In this document: positions 1 through 5,394 of the stretch, in pieces
Layout: every line of letters starts with the position of its first letter
How positions within the stretch are numbered: the first letter of the stretch is position 1
Assembly: GCA_002737585.1 (NCBI GenBank)
Contig: NSIA01000085.1
Location: 1-8,134 of the forward strand
Length of the DNA stretch: 8,134 bases
DNA from: Planctomycetaceae bacterium
GTDB lineage: Bacteria; Planctomycetota; Phycisphaerae; Phycisphaerales; SM1A02
Direction: 5' to 3'
Made by a program: the position numbers and the translations under genes
Notes under the pieces: model-generated
Told to the model about the DNA's origin: nothing
Databases searched by the model: none
What the model saw: the letters and a program-made list of their open reading frames with translations, nothing else

Positions 1-239
1 TACTCTGGACAGTGGCCACCCTTGCTCTGGTGGGCATCGGTACCGGATTGGTCTTGCATCGCGGCTTCCTGATTTGGGATCCAGCGGTCTACTACTTCGC
101 CACTATTCCAAGCGAAATGGACTGGAACAATGCATGGATCACCGCCGTTGGAGCCATTGTGTTTAGCGTCCTTGGAGCGGCGGTACCCGCAGCGCGCGCC
201 GCAGATATTGATCCGGTGCACGCGCTTCGTTACGAGTAA
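1..239 (+). CDS. ABC transporter permease, LolC/LolE-type (FtsX domain), C-terminal fragment
   Basis: This is the 3' end of a gene whose start lies left of the window; the reading frame is open from base 3. The visible ~78 residues hold two hydrophobic stretches, one at the very start (TLALVGIGTGLVL) and one near the end (ITAVGAIVFSVLGAAV). A short periplasmic-type loop containing YYFATIPSEMDW lies between them. The protein ends PAARAADIDPVHALRYE, which matches the closing signature of FtsX-domain permeases (PAxxAxxxdPxxALRYE), closest to LolC/LolE. In that family the permease works with a LolD ATPase to release lipoproteins from the inner membrane for transfer to LolA. The ATPase follows 24 bases downstream, so the two are very likely co-transcribed. 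A MacB-like export permease cannot be excluded because the periplasmic domain is missing. Confidence 0.85.
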   Translation, partial: LWTVATLALVGIGTGLVLHRGFLIWDPAVYYFATIPSEMDWNNAWITAVGAIVFSVLGAAVPAARAADIDPVHALRYE

Positions 240-263
240 TTGAACCCCGACTGACTGCAACCT

Positions 264-989
264 ATGACCATGCATCCGCATAGCACCCCGCCCCACGCCG
301 CTGAAGGAGTATTGCTCTCCGCGTGCGATGTTGTTCGGACTTACCGCATGGGGCGTGTGGAAGTGCCAGTCCTCAAGAGCGCGTCGATTGATGTGAAGCC
401 GGGCGAGTGGGTGGCGATCTTGGGTTCAAGCGGCAGCGGTAAGAGCACGCTCTTACACCTCCTTGGTGGACTTGATCGCGCAGATTCCGGAACGGTCACC
501 TTTCGGGGCGAGCATGTCGGCGGTTACAGCCAGTCGCGCCTTGACCGCTATCGCAACGAACACATTGGGTTCGTGTTTCAGTTCTATCACTTGTTGCCGG
601 AACTGAATGTCTTGGAGAACACGCTGCTGCCCGCCACCATTGGTATCGGGCGGTTTGAGTGGATGCGCCGCCAAGGCGAAATTCGCGACCGCGCACGCAT
701 GTTGCTGGAACGATTTGGACTTTCGCACCGCTTCCGGCACCGGCCAGCAGAACTCTCCGGCGGCGAGCGGCAACGCGTTGCCATTGCGCGTGCCCTCATG
801 CACAATCCGGACGTGCTGCTTGCCGATGAACCCACGGGAAACCTGGACGCCAAGACCGGCGACACCATTCTGGACATGATTGCCGAACAGCATCGTGCCG
901 GGCTGACCGTGGTGATGGTCACCCACGACCAGTGGATTGCCGCACGTGCCGATCGCACCGTGCATCTGGTTGATGGACGCGTCGCCTGA
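264..989 (+). CDS. lolD: ABC transporter ATP-binding protein, LolD/MacB-like
   Basis: A 241-residue ABC ATPase with every core motif intact: Walker A GSSGSGKST (residues 54-62), Q-loop Gln in FQFYHLLP (about Q106), signature LSGGERQ (164-170), Walker B VLLADEP (184-190), D-loop GNLD, and H-loop His (H221, in VTHDQ). The ADEPTGNLD stretch is typical of the LolD/FtsE/MacB group. It would hydrolyse ATP at the cytoplasmic face to drive the permease encoded just upstream. A stretch of about 13 residues before the first ATPase strand (MTMHPHSTPPHAA) is longer than in many LolD proteins. A second in-frame ATG at 270 would remove only two residues. No Shine-Dalgarno or -10-like box precedes the start, which fits an internal operon gene, possibly translated by coupling. 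The Lol assignment rests on the permease tail; a general FtsX-type exporter is the alternative. Confidence 0.9.
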   Translation: MTMHPHSTPPHAAEGVLLSACDVVRTYRMGRVEVPVLKSASIDVKPGEWVAILGSSGSGKSTLLHLLGGLDRADSGTVTFRGEHVGGYSQSRLDRYRNEHIGFVFQFYHLLPELNVLENTLLPATIGIGRFEWMRRQGEIRDRARMLLERFGLSHRFRHRPAELSGGERQRVAIARALMHNPDVLLADEPTGNLDAKTGDTILDMIAEQHRAGLTVVMVTHDQWIAARADRTVHLVDGRVA

Positions 990-995
990 AGTACC

Positions 996-1001
996 TACAC
1001 T
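996..1001 (+). promoter_or_regulatory. Candidate -10 box for chaN-like gene (leaderless-type)
   Basis: TACACT ends 6 bases before the ATG at 1008, so a transcript starting about 7 bases downstream would begin at or next to the start codon. The only -35-like sequence is TTGATG at 970-975, with a 20-base spacer that is too long to be convincing. No Shine-Dalgarno sequence lies between the box and the ATG. Confidence 0.4.
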
Positions 1002-1007
1002 GCCCGC

Positions 1008-2093
1008 ATGAAGCGCAGTGCCAGCCTGACCACCGCCATGTATGCCCGCGCGTTTATTGCGTTGGCCGGATGTGCAATGGTGGCTGCATGCACGCGCAAT
1101 CCCTATGAAGATCCCATCTGGTACTGGGCGCCGGAGCCTGGCTCCACGCTGGTGCCGCGCGTCCAAAGTGGTCCGCGCAGTCTGGCGATGTTCCGAGGAG
1201 ACAACGGCGCGCCGCTCGATTGGTACGCGCTCTCCAGCGGCATCCGCTGGGCAGACATTGTGGTGGTTGGTGAACAACACGACGACCCCAATGCGCACGG
1301 TGTGCAGCAGGCGATCGTTGATGAGGTGTTCGCCATGTGGCCGGGCAGCGCCGTCTCCTTGGAGATGCTGGAGCGGAACGAGCAGCCGATTGTGGACGCA
1401 TATCTCAACAACCAAATCACTGTGACGGAGTTCATCGACCGCACCGAGTCACGCGACTGGGCAACCACGGGATCGTGGGAAAAGTTCTATCAACCAGTGA
1501 TCGATTCGGCGAAGGCCGCGCAGGCGCCAGTGATCGCTGCGAACGCCCCGCGTGAGTATGTTCGTCGCGCGCGTACGGAAGGCTATGAAGCGCTCGAAGC
1601 GCTTCCCGCTGAAGATCGGGCGCTCTTCTCTATTCCGGAGCGCGATCCACCAGACTCATACCGCGAGCGATTCAAGGCGCTGATGAGTGACAATGGCGCA
1701 AACGCTGTTGATGAAGAGAAGCTTGATGCAGTACTGCGGTCGCAGCGACTCTGGGACGCCACGATGGCGGATTCGATCGTGCGCGCCTACCACGCAGCGC
1801 CATCGGGTGGCAAGATCGTTCATCTGGTTGGTCAATTCCACTCGGAAAACGATGGTGGCCTGATCAGCGAGATCCAAGCGCGCGCGCCGTTCGCCAATGT
1901 GCTCACCGTCACCGTGCAGCGCGGCGAGACGCTGGCGCTCCGTGCGGAAGACAAGGACAAGGCGGATGTGGTGATCTACGGAGTGAACCAAGCGCCCGCG
2001 TGGCGCAACTTCCAAGCTGGCCCGGAAACTGCTGCGCCGGTTGGGCCAGCCGCGGCGGAAGCAGTCATGCCAACGTGGGGCTTCGCGTACTAG
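1008..2093 (+). CDS. ChaN-family lipoprotein (haem-binding uptake / DUF399 fold)
   Basis: A 361-residue predicted lipoprotein. The N-terminus has a short basic region (MKR), a hydrophobic core and two nested lipobox candidates, LAGC (Cys22) and VAAC (Cys28), so it should be lipid-anchored in the envelope. The body matches the ChaN/DUF399 family: VVVGEQHDD (E89, H91) with H97 after it, SLEMLERNEQ (117-126), DAYLNN, a W..FYQPVID stretch, RLWDATMADSI (247-257) and VHLVGQFHSEN (H272, H278). The Campylobacter founder ChaN is an iron-regulated haem-binding lipoprotein; most homologues have no proven role, so haem binding here is inference. About 35 residues of low-complexity Ala/Pro-rich tail follow the domain. 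It starts 18 bases after lolD but has its own TACACT box at 996-1001, exactly 6 bases before the ATG. An alternative in-frame ATG at 1038 would lose the basic n-region. The frame stays open for 27 codons beyond the TAG stop. Confidence 0.85.
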   Translation: MKRSASLTTAMYARAFIALAGCAMVAACTRNPYEDPIWYWAPEPGSTLVPRVQSGPRSLAMFRGDNGAPLDWYALSSGIRWADIVVVGEQHDDPNAHGVQQAIVDEVFAMWPGSAVSLEMLERNEQPIVDAYLNNQITVTEFIDRTESRDWATTGSWEKFYQPVIDSAKAAQAPVIAANAPREYVRRARTEGYEALEALPAEDRALFSIPERDPPDSYRERFKALMSDNGANAVDEEKLDAVLRSQRLWDATMADSIVRAYHAAPSGGKIVHLVGQFHSENDGGLISEIQARAPFANVLTVTVQRGETLALRAEDKDKADVVIYGVNQAPAWRNFQAGPETAAPVGPAAAEAVMPTWGFAY

Positions 2094-2207
2094 GTCAGCG
2101 ACCGGCGCTCGAAATACTGCCTGAGCGACACGCGCAACGTCACCGACCCAAGCGACATCCGCGCCGGTGGGCGCTGATGCACATCATCAATCAGTGCGAG
2201 TGCAAAT
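2094..2207. other. Convergent intergenic region; in-frame extension of chaN and two small hairpins
   Basis: This gap separates the converging chaN-like and STAS genes. Bases 2094-2174 continue the chaN frame for 27 codons after its TAG and end at TGA 2175-2177. 24 of the 27 codons end in G or C. There is no ATG, GTG or TTG start in that stretch. Two short inverted repeats follow: GCGCC/GGCGC at 2161-2174 (4-base loop) and TGATG/CATCA at 2175-2189 (5-base loop). Neither is followed by a T-run in either direction, so they are at best weak terminators for the converging transcripts. I see no other gene. Confidence 0.3.
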
Positions 2208-2582
2208 TTACTTACTGAGCAACTTGTTCAAGTCGGCCTGTGAGTCAACGACCTTGAAGAGCTTGTCCATCTTCATCATGGCCATCAAGCTCTTGAGGTC
2301 CTTGTTCAAGCCAAACAGCACTGGCTGTGCGCCAACGGCAGCCGCTGCATTGCGAGCGCCGATGAACATGGACAGTCCCATGGAACTCATAAAGGAGACG
2401 GCGCTGAGATCAAGGACCAAATACTTGATGGTCTTGAGCTTCAGGTACGGGCCAATGTCCTCTTGGATGATCGGCGTTTCGCGCTGACCGATGTTCGGTC
2501 CGGCGAACTTGATCGAAACCAATGGGCCATCCCATGCAACTTCAGCGAGCGGAGTCTTCTTGCGGGTAGGTGGGAGTTCCAT
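2208..2582 (-). CDS. Single-domain STAS protein (anti-sigma-factor antagonist-like)
   Basis: A 124-residue protein consisting of one STAS domain after about 14 residues of leader. The core segment YLVLDLSAVSFMSSMGLSMF (residues 54-73) aligns with the phosphorylation loop of SpoIIAA/RsbV (D-L/F-S-x-V-x-F-M-D-S-S-G-L). Here the Asp before the phospho-Ser is Ser66, the phosphorylatable Ser is kept as Ser67, and the next Ser is Met68. The tail, with FGLNKDLKSLMAMMKMDKLFKVVDS, fits the last STAS strand and helix. Family members are cytoplasmic switches in partner-switching pathways controlled by RsbW-type kinases and PP2C phosphatases; neither partner is in the window. No transmembrane segment is visible, so it is not the STAS tail of a SulP transporter. 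It lies 61 bases downstream of the sixA-like gene on the same strand but has its own strong -10. An Mla-type lipid-transport STAS (MlaB-like) is a less likely alternative. Confidence 0.8.
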   Translation of the reverse strand: MELPPTRKKTPLAEVAWDGPLVSIKFAGPNIGQRETPIIQEDIGPYLKLKTIKYLVLDLSAVSFMSSMGLSMFIGARNAAAAVGAQPVLFGLNKDLKSLMAMMKMDKLFKVVDSQADLNKLLSK

Positions 2583-2593
2583 GTGAGTGGCAG

Positions 2594-2602
2594 ATTATAC
2601 CA
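2594..2602 (-). promoter_or_regulatory. Extended -10 promoter element for the STAS gene
   Basis: Read on the minus strand this is TGGTATAAT: a perfect TATAAT preceded by TGn, the extended -10 form recognised by the housekeeping sigma factor. It ends 11 bases before the ATG at 2582, so the predicted transcript would have only about 4-5 untranslated bases. The -35 region is poor (GGTTTG at 2616-2621 with a 16-base spacer counted from the hexamer), as is common for extended -10 promoters. No ribosome-binding sequence is visible. This is the clearest promoter in the window. Confidence 0.65.
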
Positions 2603-2643
2603 CGCCGCCAAGGTGCAAACCGGGGCGACGGGGCGCTGCAGAA

Positions 2644-3132
2644 CTAGCGAGTACGCAGCATCGCGGGCACTAACAGTCCGCACAGCTCCATGGCACCCGG
2701 CGCGCCACGCAGCCATGCCACCGAACCCTTTCGAAGGTCAAGTCGGAGTCCGGAATCAGAGGAAACCAAAGCGGACACCAGATGCCCGAGCACGGGTTCG
2801 TGGCCAACGATGGCGATGCGCGCAACGACTGGCTGCTCCGATAGGAATGCGGCGATGGCGGCTACCGAGCCCGCATCGGAACCTTCAAGCAATTTGGTCC
2901 GCGCTGGTTTCGGCCAACCCGCGTGCGCCTGCAGAATGCGCGCGGTGTCCCAGGCCCGCAGCCAGCCGCTGGAAAGGACCATGTCAACACCGGGGCGCCA
3001 CTTGCCAACACGGCGCGCGACGCGTTCAAATTCACGCGCCCCATCGCGGGTCAGCGGTCGAAGCGAGTCATCGGACCATTGCTCCGGGTCACGATCGGCG
3101 GCCTTGGCATGACGAATGACGAAGAGTTCCAT
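2644..3132 (-). CDS. sixA: SixA-like phosphohistidine phosphatase (histidine phosphatase superfamily)
   Basis: A 162-residue histidine phosphatase, matching the usual ~160 residues of SixA. The N-terminal MELFVIRHAKA carries the RH(A/G) catalytic motif (R7, phospho-acceptor H8). SSGWLRAWDTA (54-64) carries the second conserved Arg (R59). LLEG (81-84) supplies a likely acid, and IVGHEPVLGHL (98-108) the second catalytic His (H101). SixA removes phosphate from phosphohistidine, with HPt domains and nitrogen-PTS proteins as known substrates in E. coli; the partner here is unknown. The start at 3132 was chosen because the protein begins directly at the first beta strand, as in SixA; the frame is open further upstream, but that part crosses into the divergent hutI gene and looks unlike any protein. 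It is divergent from hutI with 24 bases between the starts, and lies upstream of the STAS gene on the same strand. Confidence 0.85.
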   Translation of the reverse strand: MELFVIRHAKAADRDPEQWSDDSLRPLTRDGAREFERVARRVGKWRPGVDMVLSSGWLRAWDTARILQAHAGWPKPARTKLLEGSDAGSVAAIAAFLSEQPVVARIAIVGHEPVLGHLVSALVSSDSGLRLDLRKGSVAWLRGAPGAMELCGLLVPAMLRTR

Positions 3133-3138
3133 GGATTC

Positions 3139-3148
3139 ATGGTACTGT
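3139..3148. promoter_or_regulatory. Overlapping divergent -10 boxes between sixA-like gene and hutI
   Basis: On the minus strand TACCAT (3144-3139) ends 6 bases before the sixA ATG at 3132. On the plus strand TACTGT (3143-3148) ends 8 bases before the hutI ATG at 3157. The two hexamers share bases 3143-3144. Any -35 contacts for each gene must therefore fall inside the other gene's coding sequence, and I found no good TTGACA-like match at the right spacing for either. No Shine-Dalgarno sequence is present on either side. Confidence 0.4.
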
Positions 3149-3156
3149 CGAGCCCT

Positions 3157-4392
3157 ATGGTGAATGAATCGATCGCCATTGAGAATGCGCGCATCGTCAG
3201 TTGCGTGCCGCCTGCGGGCGGTGGCGCCCTGCGCGGTGGTGCGATGGGCGCATTGCGGGTCATCGAACGCGGGCATGTGATCGTGGAGAACGGGCGCATT
3301 GCGGCGGTGGGCGCGGGGCCGGCGGTGACACGCGCGGTCTCGGCGCGCATTGATGCTCGCGGTCGAGTGCTCATGCCTGCAGCGGTTGATTGCCACACGC
3401 ACGCGTGTTGGGCGGGCGAGCGCTGGGGCGAGTGGGAACAGAAGCGCGCTGGTGCTTCGTACTTAGAAATTCTGAAAGCGGGCGGCGGAATTCTTTCCAC
3501 CGTTTCTGCCGTACGCGCGGCCTCGCGCGACGCACTGGCCTCACAGTTAGCGGAGCGCCTTGCCGAGATGCGCGCGGTGGGTACGGGCGCGGTTGAAGTA
3601 AAAACCGGGTACGGCCTCGACGCCGCAACTGAACTGAAGATGCTTGAAGCGATTCTTGCCGTGCGCGCCGTGTGGCCAGCGCCAGTCGTTCCAACGCTTC
3701 TCTTGGGCCACGCGCTTGACAGCGAGAACCCCGCGCAAGTAGCCGACATGTGTGCACTGCTGGGGCGCGTGGCGCAGCGCGTGCCGAACGCCGCTGTGGA
3801 TGCATATTGTGAAGAAGGCGCGTGGAATGTAGCCATGTGCCGCACGCTGTTTGCCAAGGCGCGGCAATTGGGTATGCCGGTGCGTGTTCATGCCGATCAA
3901 TTCAATGCGATCGGTGCGCTGGAATTGGCACTGGAGTTTGGTGCGCGCAGCGTTGATCATTTGGAAGCGAGCACTGCAAGTGGAATGGCGGCGCTTGCTG
4001 CAAGTACTTCCATTGGCGTGGCGCTACCAGTGTGCGGCTTTGCGCTCGACGGTCGATTTGCGGATGGGCGGAAGTTGATCGATCAGGGCGGCGCACTCGC
4101 CGTGGCGAGCAATTGGAATCCCGGAAGTGCACCAAGCCCAAGCGTGCAGTTTGCCGCTGCATTGGCTGCGAAACACATGCGCCTGACCGCCGCGGAAGCA
4201 ATCTGTTCGGTCACCTACAACGCGGCCTGCGTGCTGGGACTTGAAGGAAGTACCGGAAGTATCGGCGTGGGTTTACGCGCTGATCTGCAGTTACTCGCAC
4301 ACCGTGACGAACGCGCTTACGCCCATGAAGTAGCAGGACCCGGGCCAGATCTCACGATTCTTGGCGGCGAACTCAGCGTTCGCGTGGCATAA
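3157..4392 (+). CDS. hutI: Imidazolonepropionase-like amidohydrolase (HutI), altered metal-site Asp
   Basis: A 411-residue amidohydrolase of normal HutI length. HutI opens 4-imidazolone-5-propionate to N-formimino-glutamate, the third step of histidine degradation. Visible family features are VDCHTHACWAGE with metal ligands H80 and H82, SYLEILKAGGGILSTV, AVEVKTGYGLDAATELKML, LLLGHALD (H185), VRVHADQFN (metal ligand H245, Q248), VDHLEA (H268) and NWNPGSAPSPSVQ. The last normally reads TD-x-NPG, with Asp as metal ligand and catalytic residue; here the position is Asn319 (AAT at 4111-4113). Activity is therefore uncertain. The start at 3157 suits the beginning of the N-terminal beta domain (IENARIV) and follows a TACTGT box by 8 bases; an in-frame ATG at 3139 would add six residues and sit on the sixA promoter. 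No hutH, hutU or hutG is present, so the pathway is either scattered or the substrate is different. Confidence 0.8.
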   Translation: MVNESIAIENARIVSCVPPAGGGALRGGAMGALRVIERGHVIVENGRIAAVGAGPAVTRAVSARIDARGRVLMPAAVDCHTHACWAGERWGEWEQKRAGASYLEILKAGGGILSTVSAVRAASRDALASQLAERLAEMRAVGTGAVEVKTGYGLDAATELKMLEAILAVRAVWPAPVVPTLLLGHALDSENPAQVADMCALLGRVAQRVPNAAVDAYCEEGAWNVAMCRTLFAKARQLGMPVRVHADQFNAIGALELALEFGARSVDHLEASTASGMAALAASTSIGVALPVCGFALDGRFADGRKLIDQGGALAVASNWNPGSAPSPSVQFAAALAAKHMRLTAAEAICSVTYNAACVLGLEGSTGSIGVGLRADLQLLAHRDERAYAHEVAGPGPDLTILGGELSVRVA

Positions 4393-4443
4393 ATATCTCC
4401 CCTTCGGCGCGGTTGTGCTGCCAACCCCACTGACAATTTCCCG

Positions 4444-4449
4444 TACCCT
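4444..4449 (+). promoter_or_regulatory. Candidate -10 box for methionine aminopeptidase gene
   Basis: TACCCT ends 9 bases before the GTG start at 4459, within the 66-base gap after hutI. No properly spaced -35 was found: TTGTGC at 4413-4418 is 25 bases away and CTGACA at 4430-4435 only 8. No Shine-Dalgarno sequence lies in the gap. Weak on its own, it is listed because it repeats the arrangement seen at the other lead genes. Confidence 0.3.
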
Positions 4450-4458
4450 CCGCAACCC

Positions 4459-5274
4459 GTGCTCGTCACCGACCCCAAGGACATCCTTCATGCGGAAGCC
4501 GCGGCTGAGCGCGTGGTGGAAGTGCACCGCCGGTTGGTGAAATTTCTGCGCGTGGGGCTCACGCTTCCGGAAATCGATTCGTTTGTAGGTACTACGCTCA
4601 AGGACCTTGGCTGTTCGAGTTGCTTCCTTGACTACGCCGTGCGCGGTCACCCGCCCTACCCAAGTCAGGCATGCCTGAGCCCGAATGCGTGCGTGGTCCA
4701 TGGAACGCACACCATGACCCGCGACCCGGTGCGCACGGGCGACATTCTTTCTATTGATATCGGCGTGCGCAACAAGGGCTGGATCGGTGACGCCGCGTGG
4801 ACCTACTCATTCGGCGAGCCGGACAAGCTCACGCGCGCCCTGATGGAGAGCGGCAAGGAAAGCCTGCGCCGTGGCATTGCCGCGATGCAGCCACAGCGCC
4901 CACTGATTGACTGGGCGAAGGCGGTTCAGAAACACGTTGAGAAGGAATGTGGATTCCACCTGGTGCGCGGCCTGGGCGGGCACGGCATCGGCCGCGAACT
5001 GCACGGGCCTCCGTTCATCTCCAACGTGGTTCCCACCTACCCCGGCGAATGGGGCGAGGCGTGGAAGCCGTGGGTTCCCGGCATGTTGGTGGCAGTGGAA
5101 CCAATGATTGCGATCGGCACCACCGAAACACGTACCAAGGGTCGCGAGTGGCCCATTTGGACCGGCGATGGATCGCTGGCGGTCCATTACGAGGCTGACG
5201 TCCTCATCACTGCGAAGGGCCCGCGCAACCTGACTGAAGGGTTGTTTGAGATGCCCGACGTCATTACTGCGTAA
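4459..5274 (+). CDS. map: Methionine aminopeptidase, type I (M24A)
   Basis: A 271-residue cytoplasmic metallo-aminopeptidase that removes the initiator Met from nascent proteins. All catalytic residues are recognisable: VVHG (substrate-contacting H81), LSIDIGV (metal ligand D100), IGDAAWTY (D111), GLGGHGIGRELHGPP (ligand H175, and H182), VAVEPM (E214) and HYEADVLIT (E245). Their spacing follows E. coli MetAP (H79, D97, D108, H171, E204, E235) with a few extra residues around PTYPGEWGEAWKPWV (193-207). There is no N-terminal zinc-finger extension, so it is the short bacterial form. The usual SxN region reads SQACLSPNACVVHG. The start is GTG at 4459; the protein begins about the usual distance before the first helix. 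It sits 66 bases after hutI and 120 bases before the oligopeptidase start. Nothing near it (no adk, secY or infA) shows the ribosomal-operon context common for map, so a second copy may exist elsewhere. Confidence 0.93.
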   Translation: MLVTDPKDILHAEAAAERVVEVHRRLVKFLRVGLTLPEIDSFVGTTLKDLGCSSCFLDYAVRGHPPYPSQACLSPNACVVHGTHTMTRDPVRTGDILSIDIGVRNKGWIGDAAWTYSFGEPDKLTRALMESGKESLRRGIAAMQPQRPLIDWAKAVQKHVEKECGFHLVRGLGGHGIGRELHGPPFISNVVPTYPGEWGEAWKPWVPGMLVAVEPMIAIGTTETRTKGREWPIWTGDGSLAVHYEADVLITAKGPRNLTEGLFEMPDVITA

Positions 5275-5283
5275 AGAACGACT

Positions 5284-5300
5284 GTCACAAAGGTTGTAAC
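5284..5300. repeat. 17-bp imperfect palindrome, operator-like
   Basis: GTCACAA-AGG-TTGTAAC: seven-base arms with one mismatch around a 3-base centre, starting 9 bases after the map stop codon. It has no T-run after it, so it does not look like an intrinsic terminator; a dimeric regulator site is the more natural reading. Its left half GTCACA recurs in the two downstream repeats. Confidence 0.35.
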
Positions 5301-5323
5301 CCGCGTGCCGCGTGGCGGGCGGT

Positions 5324-5356
5324 GTCACAGTGCGCAATGGGCGCGTCACCGTGCGC
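5324..5356 (+). repeat. Two 12-bp direct repeats 21 bp apart, upstream of oligopeptidase gene
   Basis: GTCACAGTGCGC (5324-5335) and GTCACCGTGCGC (5345-5356) differ at one base. Their starts are 21 bases apart, close to two helical turns, so proteins bound to them would sit on the same DNA face. Each contains a small CAC-N-GTG dyad. They lie about 27-59 bases before the -10-like box at 5383. A tandem CCGCGTG heptamer (5301-5314) precedes them. Confidence 0.35.
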
Positions 5357-5382
5357 GGCGGGCATAAACCATCGCGGAGACT

Positions 5383-5388
5383 TATCCT
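5383..5388 (+). promoter_or_regulatory. Candidate -10 box for prolyl oligopeptidase gene (leaderless-type)
   Basis: TATCCT ends exactly 6 bases before the ATG at 5395, the same spacing as at the chaN-like and sixA-like genes. If used, the transcript would start at or beside that ATG and exclude the GTG at 5389. Against this, GGAG at 5376-5379 lies 9 bases before the GTG and could act as a ribosome-binding site for a longer leader. No good -35 is visible. Confidence 0.35.
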
Positions 5389-5394
5389 GTGACG

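Noticed and set aside
453..1415. Long minus-strand open frame (320 codons) across lolD and the chaN-like gene
   Set aside because: It lies antisense to two strongly supported genes with intact family motifs, spans their junction, and its translation is rich in His/Arg/Gly with no recognisable domain; a GC-rich shadow.
2161..2189. Bidirectional intrinsic terminator between chaN-like and STAS genes
   Set aside because: Two 5-bp stems are present, but neither is followed by a T-run in either direction and both are short; not enough to call a terminator.
2463..3119. Plus-strand open frame of 218 codons opposite the STAS and sixA-like genes
   Set aside because: The minus strand here encodes clear catalytic motifs (RHA, VGHEP, LSSGWLRAWDT); the plus-strand product is Arg/Pro-rich and matches no family.
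2923..3156. N-terminal extension of hutI in the same frame
   Set aside because: These codons overlap the antisense sixA-like gene almost completely; imidazolonepropionases begin near the IENARIV strand, and 3157 gives the normal length of 411 residues.
3133..3402. N-terminal extension of the sixA-like gene in the same frame
   Set aside because: SixA proteins begin directly at the MxLFxIRHAKA strand; the extension overlaps hutI antisense and reads as His/Arg-rich noise.
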